NCBI GenBank assembly: GCA_017694295.1
Contig: JADINA010000034.1
Span: forward strand, 1 to 34,262
DNA length: 34,262 nucleotides
Direction: 5' to 3'
Source: Candidatus Alloenteromonas pullistercoris
GTDB lineage: Bacteria > Bacillota_I > Bacilli_A > RFN20 > CAG-826
The position numbers and the translations under genes are program-made. Below the pieces are notes generated by a model that was not told where the DNA came from, did not search any database, and saw nothing but the letters and a program-made list of their open reading frames with translations. Positions within the stretch are counted from its first letter, which is position 1, and each line of letters starts with the position of its first letter. Shown in pieces: positions 31,045 to 34,262 of the stretch.

Positions 31045-32043
31045 ATGTTTGATGCTAAAAGCAAGGAGTATTTCGACTCGAACTATGACACCGTTTTCGA
31101 CTACGAACAAAGAACGGTTAAGGGTGGATGCGAAATATGGGATGTAACAAACGGCGTTTCCTTGGGGAAACACTTATTCTATTTTAAAGATTCTTCCTGC
31201 ACGTGCCGTTTTTGCGGAAAAACGAAGCCGGAAGCCAAGTTCAAAGACAAAGCCCATACCTACCCGGAATTCATGGGAAACAAGCTCTTTGTTAGCAAGA
31301 ATAACGAGTGTGATGCCTGCAACCATGCTTTTGGAGAAGGCAACGAAGCTCATTTGCGGGCCATGCTATCTCCGTACCTTGTTTTCAACGACATCAAGGG
31401 AAAACGTGGGCAGGCAAAGTACAAATCGTCAGACGAATCAACGACGGCAACCACCGAAAACGGTTGCATGAGAGTAACCGAAATAGAGGGGAGCGGAAAT
31501 TTCTCTATCGACGAGAAGAAAAAGAAATTTACGTATTCTATGGAGATCCCTTCCTACTCTAGGCACAAAGTCTATAAAGCCTTGTTGAAAATGGCTTTGG
31601 CTTCCTTGGGCGAAGCGGATTATGCAGATACCAAAATATGTCAAAGCCTTCTAAAAAGCGATGAGCCTCTTGGCTGCGAATTTTTTCTTTTTGAGCAGTT
31701 TCCCGGATTCGGGTTTTTCAATTTTCAAGTCTCTTTGTTCAAAAGGAAACAATCGTCGAGCCAACCCACATATCAATTCATCATCAGAAACCAAAATTTC
31801 TTGTTCCAGATTCCTTTTAATTCCGATACGGATATTGAAAGTTTGAAAGGGACGGGGCAGCACATTGAAATTGCCCCTGTGCCCACTCGCTTCGATCGTT
31901 CGGTCAACGGTAATGCAAAAGTTTGCTTGTGTTACCCAAATGACATGGTCGAAGTTGAGAAACATAAGCGTTGTTTGGAATTTGGTTTTGACAGCGCCTC
32001 AATGCAAGAATGTTTAACGACTGACACGACTTCCAAACTTTAG
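31045..32043 (+). CDS. HNH endonuclease-like protein
   Basis: This 332-residue protein has an N-terminal treble-clef HNH module: CRFC (54-57), AHTYPEFMGN with H71, P74 and N79, and CDACNHAFG (C89, C92, N93). This is the HNH_5-type arrangement. Residues 110-332 are unrecognised and may give substrate or partner specificity. GGAGAAGGTGAT lies just before the ATG. It follows the FRG pair on the same strand, with no terminator in the 112-base gap, so cotranscription is likely. It could be a DNA-cleaving effector of the cluster. The DNA is AT-rich. Confidence 0.8.
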   Translation: MFDAKSKEYFDSNYDTVFDYEQRTVKGGCEIWDVTNGVSLGKHLFYFKDSSCTCRFCGKTKPEAKFKDKAHTYPEFMGNKLFVSKNNECDACNHAFGEGNEAHLRAMLSPYLVFNDIKGKRGQAKYKSSDESTTATTENGCMRVTEIEGSGNFSIDEKKKKFTYSMEIPSYSRHKVYKALLKMALASLGEADYADTKICQSLLKSDEPLGCEFFLFEQFPGFGFFNFQVSLFKRKQSSSQPTYQFIIRNQNFLFQIPFNSDTDIESLKGTGQHIEIAPVPTRFDRSVNGNAKVCLCYPNDMVEVEKHKRCLEFGFDSASMQECLTTDTTSKL

Positions 32044-32560
32044 AGATTTCTAAGATTGTATCTGCGGTTTTGTTATTTCATTTTTTGATCACTTTCAAAA
32101 ATCATTATGCTTAACGACCATGCGTTATGCTGATGGAGTGAAAACTAAACAGTTTTGCTACTCTAGGTTAATTACAAACATTGAGTTTAATCAAGCAATC
32201 AATAAAGATTTCGCAATATAAGCCCCTCCTCTTAAAAACAACGATCAACGAGATATCTGACAATGGCGCCTTGCAATCTCGAAGAGAAATCGCCGGTGAC
32301 AAACTCCGCCGGGGCCTAGGATGGCCTGAGAGAGAAACGCGTAGAACAAGTGTCTCCAACAAGACCGATGCTCGTCATCTCGACAAAGGAAAGAATGGCA
32401 GGAGACAAGGTCATCCCTTTGTGAACTTGATATTAGAAAGGGAGAAAGACAATTTAAGAAATCCACATTTTTTCTGCTGTATTAGGAGAAGTTTCCGGCA
32501 AACGAGGCCCGCAATTGAAATATATTCAATAGAAAAGCCCGCAATTATTTCTGACAATCC
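32044..32560. other. Non-coding stretch with short repeats
   Basis: No supported gene. A 154-codon open frame on the plus strand (32181-32645) starts at TTG without a ribosome binding site and overlaps the 3' end of a better gene. The 10-mer GCCCGCAATT occurs twice (32507-32516, 32537-32546), enclosing the palindrome ATTGAA-ATATA-TTCAAT (32514-32530). Confidence 0.45.
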
Positions 32561-32962
32561 TCAAAGGCATCCGCCCGGCGTAAGCACTATTTTCGTATGC
32601 TTGAATCCGCGGTTCTTGGAACTGCACTCCATGACTATCAAATAGTCATCTTCGCCATCTGCCTTCATGACTACCCCTTGAGAGTATGGCGTTTTCCATA
32701 GAGGTTTAACGCCATAATAGGGGGCAACGACTTTGTTGGTTGGATTAGGGCTATCGACGCTGAAACCGTTTTCGAATAGCCAAGCATGGTAATTCTTCAA
32801 TGCCGGAGGGGCACCCATGACGGCGCAAGCCTCGAAGATGGCGGCCTGCGTTTCGATTTCCTCATCCATGTTGATCACGTACTTCTCGGTCGGGTCTAGT
32901 TCGTATTTATGGGCAGAAAAGTCCGGTTTTCCGAAGTCTTCATTCAGCCTTATCTTCTTCAT
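32561..32962 (-). CDS. Unrecognised 133-aa protein paired with DUF4365
   Basis: This 133-residue acidic protein has AAGGAGGA about 8 bases before ATG 32962 and overlaps the end of the DUF4365 gene by 23 bases, so the two are coupled. It starts MKKIRLNEDFGKPDF and ends with a strand-rich DDYLIVMECSSKNRG region. No domain was recognised. The pairing with a nuclease-like protein allows an antitoxin, immunity or regulatory role, as inference only. Confidence 0.65.
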   Translation of the reverse strand: MKKIRLNEDFGKPDFSAHKYELDPTEKYVINMDEEIETQAAIFEACAVMGAPPALKNYHAWLFENGFSVDSPNPTNKVVAPYYGVKPLWKTPYSQGVVMKADGEDDYLIVMECSSKNRGFKHTKIVLTPGGCL

Positions 32963-33929
32963 CTTCGCTTCCTCCTTCTGGCCGAGCCTCTGAGTAATGT
33001 TGGGGCCGAGACACGAATTCGTCGACTTTCAAGAATGCTTCCCCCAACTCGTTAAGGCTGAGTATCATCATATATTCCGCCACCTCCCCAGAATGGTCGA
33101 TACTTCTCATGGGATCCAGTTTCTCTCTGAATTCCTCGAACGTGTCGCCCACGATAAGCCATTCGCGATCCTCCTTGTCGTAATAGCAGTGGTATTCCCT
33201 CCAAAGCGCTTCGTCCTGATCCTCAAAGAAATCCCCGTCGGCCGAGAAATTTGCCCAAGGGAATAACTTGGGGAAAACCTCTGTGTAGGGCGTATAAGGG
33301 AACCAATATGGATACGAATACGTTTGAATGCTCTTGCCGTCATTCACGATAAGCTCTGTGTCGCCTCTTCCGCTGCTTTTGTTGACCCACTCTTCGGAAT
33401 GCAGCTTGACCTCGCCGCCATCCTTGATGATCTGCATGAACCTTTTCTGGGAAAGCAGGAAGTTGTAGTTCCTGACATGTTCGGGCAGGTTGGTGAAGGA
33501 AAGGAGCTTTTTCTGCGAGCGTTCGTCTAAGAAAATCTGGTTCATGGGGACTCTCACGACGAACCCTGTCCCTTGCCCGTTCTTGGTCTTCTCGATCGTT
33601 TGGTCTGTCAGTTTTTGCCAGATGCAGATATCGTCTTCCGGGTTATACAGGACGATGATGCAAGGCAATGAGTTCATTGCCCAATAATTGTATTGCCTCT
33701 GGTTCATACTTCTTAATATTACACAGCCATCTTTTTTCTCTTTGAACCAGCTTGCTCCGGATTTTATCTGGAGGGCGAGGAGCTGCCTTTGCTTCCCGGT
33801 TGGGTCTGTCAGTTCCATGTGGGCATCGATCCCAACATCATCAGTAGGTTGCTCCCTGAACATCCAATGGTTTCTTTCGGCGATTTCGCCAACGTGATGA
33901 ACACCACGCCTTTCAATTGAATTAGCCAT
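32940..33929 (-). CDS. DUF4365 domain protein (PD-(D/E)XK nuclease-like)
   Basis: This 329-residue protein has an N-terminal DUF4365 domain (about 5-150). GEIAERNHW supplies the first conserved glutamate (E15), TDDVGIDAHMEL the central aspartate (D35), and LLALQIKSG the Q-x-K element (Q54, K56) typical of restriction-endonuclease-like folds. DUF4365 proteins occur in defence islands, alone or fused to NTPases. The C-terminal half is not recognised, and the last 20 residues are Glu/Asp-rich. AAGGAGGA lies 6 bases before ATG 33929. It forms an operon with the 133-residue protein. Confidence 0.82.
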   Translation of the reverse strand: MANSIERRGVHHVGEIAERNHWMFREQPTDDVGIDAHMELTDPTGKQRQLLALQIKSGASWFKEKKDGCVILRSMNQRQYNYWAMNSLPCIIVLYNPEDDICIWQKLTDQTIEKTKNGQGTGFVVRVPMNQIFLDERSQKKLLSFTNLPEHVRNYNFLLSQKRFMQIIKDGGEVKLHSEEWVNKSSGRGDTELIVNDGKSIQTYSYPYWFPYTPYTEVFPKLFPWANFSADGDFFEDQDEALWREYHCYYDKEDREWLIVGDTFEEFREKLDPMRSIDHSGEVAEYMMILSLNELGEAFLKVDEFVSRPQHYSEARPEGGSEDEEDKAE

Positions 33930-34161
33930 CCGGTTCCTCCTTATTTTTCGATCTTAAAAAATTTCTTAGGCGCCTTTGAAAAACATATCACAGCATGGGC
34001 TGACGCAAAAATCTTGCGATGCTTGTCGCTTAAAAACCGTATTGCAAAAAAGTGACCTTCATCCACTAAAAGCCTTGCTGAGTGTCTTTGCAAATTAAAT
34101 CGGAAACCAACCGATATTTCTTTTTGTAAATAAAGTCCTAAGGTGCACACGGGTGATCTAA

Positions 34162-34170
34162 TGGTATAAT
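34162..34170 (+). promoter_or_regulatory. Extended -10 promoter at the right edge
   Basis: TGGTATAAT has TG, one base, then a consensus TATAAT (34165-34170). The -35 region is poor. The preceding 230 bases (33930-34161) are AT-rich and without a supported gene. Confidence 0.65.
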
Positions 34171-34262
34171 CGCGGATGCGGTTCATCCGCGTTTCAATGG
34201 CCCTTGTGGGCCTTCCCGTTTGAGAAATCAGCAGCTCCCCGGGCAGGCCCCCAAGGGACGGG
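34171..34262 (+). ncRNA. Start of a probable structured RNA or long leader (cut by window end)
   Basis: Directly after the promoter come an 8-bp hairpin CGCGGATG/CATCCGCG (34171-34178 with 34184-34191), a GGCCC/GGGCC hairpin (34199-34212), and CCCGT (34215-34219) pairing with ACGGG at the very end. No coding frame with a ribosome binding site is visible. It does not match the tRNA, SRP, tmRNA or RNase P landmarks that could be checked by eye. Confidence 0.45.

Noticed and set aside
32181-32645. 154-codon plus-strand frame
   Set aside because: TTG start without a ribosome binding site, unusual composition, and it overlaps the better supported 133-aa gene on the other strand by 85 bases.
33941-34186. 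81-codon minus-strand frame at the right edge
   Set aside because: No ribosome binding site, no recognisable domain, and its start lies inside the hairpin of the opposite-strand promoter/RNA.

Overview
The window looks like a chromosomal segment of a moderately GC-rich, Gram-positive-type bacterium of the Bacilli/Firmicutes or Mollicutes-related gut lineages. The evidence is the gene order ecfA1-ecfA2-ecfT-truA followed later by rplM-rpsI, strong AGGAGG-type ribosome binding sites, lipoproteins instead of outer-membrane proteins, and ordinary TGA stops, which argue for genetic code 11. This assignment is inference from content; no rRNA is present.

Layout. 1-3658: an overlapping housekeeping operon with the ECF vitamin-transporter energy module (two ATPases and EcfT), tRNA pseudouridine synthase TruA and a PHP-family phosphatase. 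3827-4534: a YebC-family regulator with its own terminator. 5189-6833: an accessory module of XRE regulator, ImmA/IrrE-type peptidase and a PIN-domain gene broken by a -1 frameshift, lying between truA and rplM. 6985-7829: rplM-rpsI. 7941-10710: an ECF sigma factor, a one-TM partner that is probably its anti-sigma factor, and a lipoprotein related to that partner. Two near-identical promoters (TGTAAT-N17-CGTTTA/G), one before the sigma gene and one before the lipoprotein, suggest an autoregulated cell-surface response.

10887-11262: a tRNA-Ile, tRNA-Val, tRNA-Thr cluster. 11288-15737: an AT-richer accessory stretch behind the tRNAs, with a RhuM-family protein, an XRE protein, palindromes and direct repeats, an AAA/DUF4143 ATPase, two small genes of the DUF3791 type and a GC-rich non-coding block. 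15738-26359: metabolic and general genes: a membrane protein, an NCS2 purine permease, a DUF362 protein, a GH13 maltodextrin hydrolase, a Ser-rich lipoprotein, small membrane proteins, a TVP38/TMEM64 protein, a PaaI-type thioesterase, RarA, a frameshifted DUF2871 gene and an unrecognised 48-residue basic protein with its own promoter.

26457-34262: a second accessory region beginning at tRNA-Leu(UAG). It opens with a truncated tRNA-Leu and a degenerate 170-bp-period duplication, then has a zinc-ribbon protein interrupted by a stop inside a 19-bp inverted repeat, an unknown helical protein, two tandem FRG-domain paralogues (the first degenerate at the key positions), an HNH nuclease, and a DUF4365 nuclease-like protein paired with an unknown small protein. 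This resembles a defence or mobile island. The window ends in the promoter and first hairpins of a probable structured RNA. The best candidates for something undescribed are the FRG-FRG-HNH cluster, the ECF sigma/anti-sigma/lipoprotein circuit, the hairpin-borne stop codon at 27172-27236, and the 48-residue gene.
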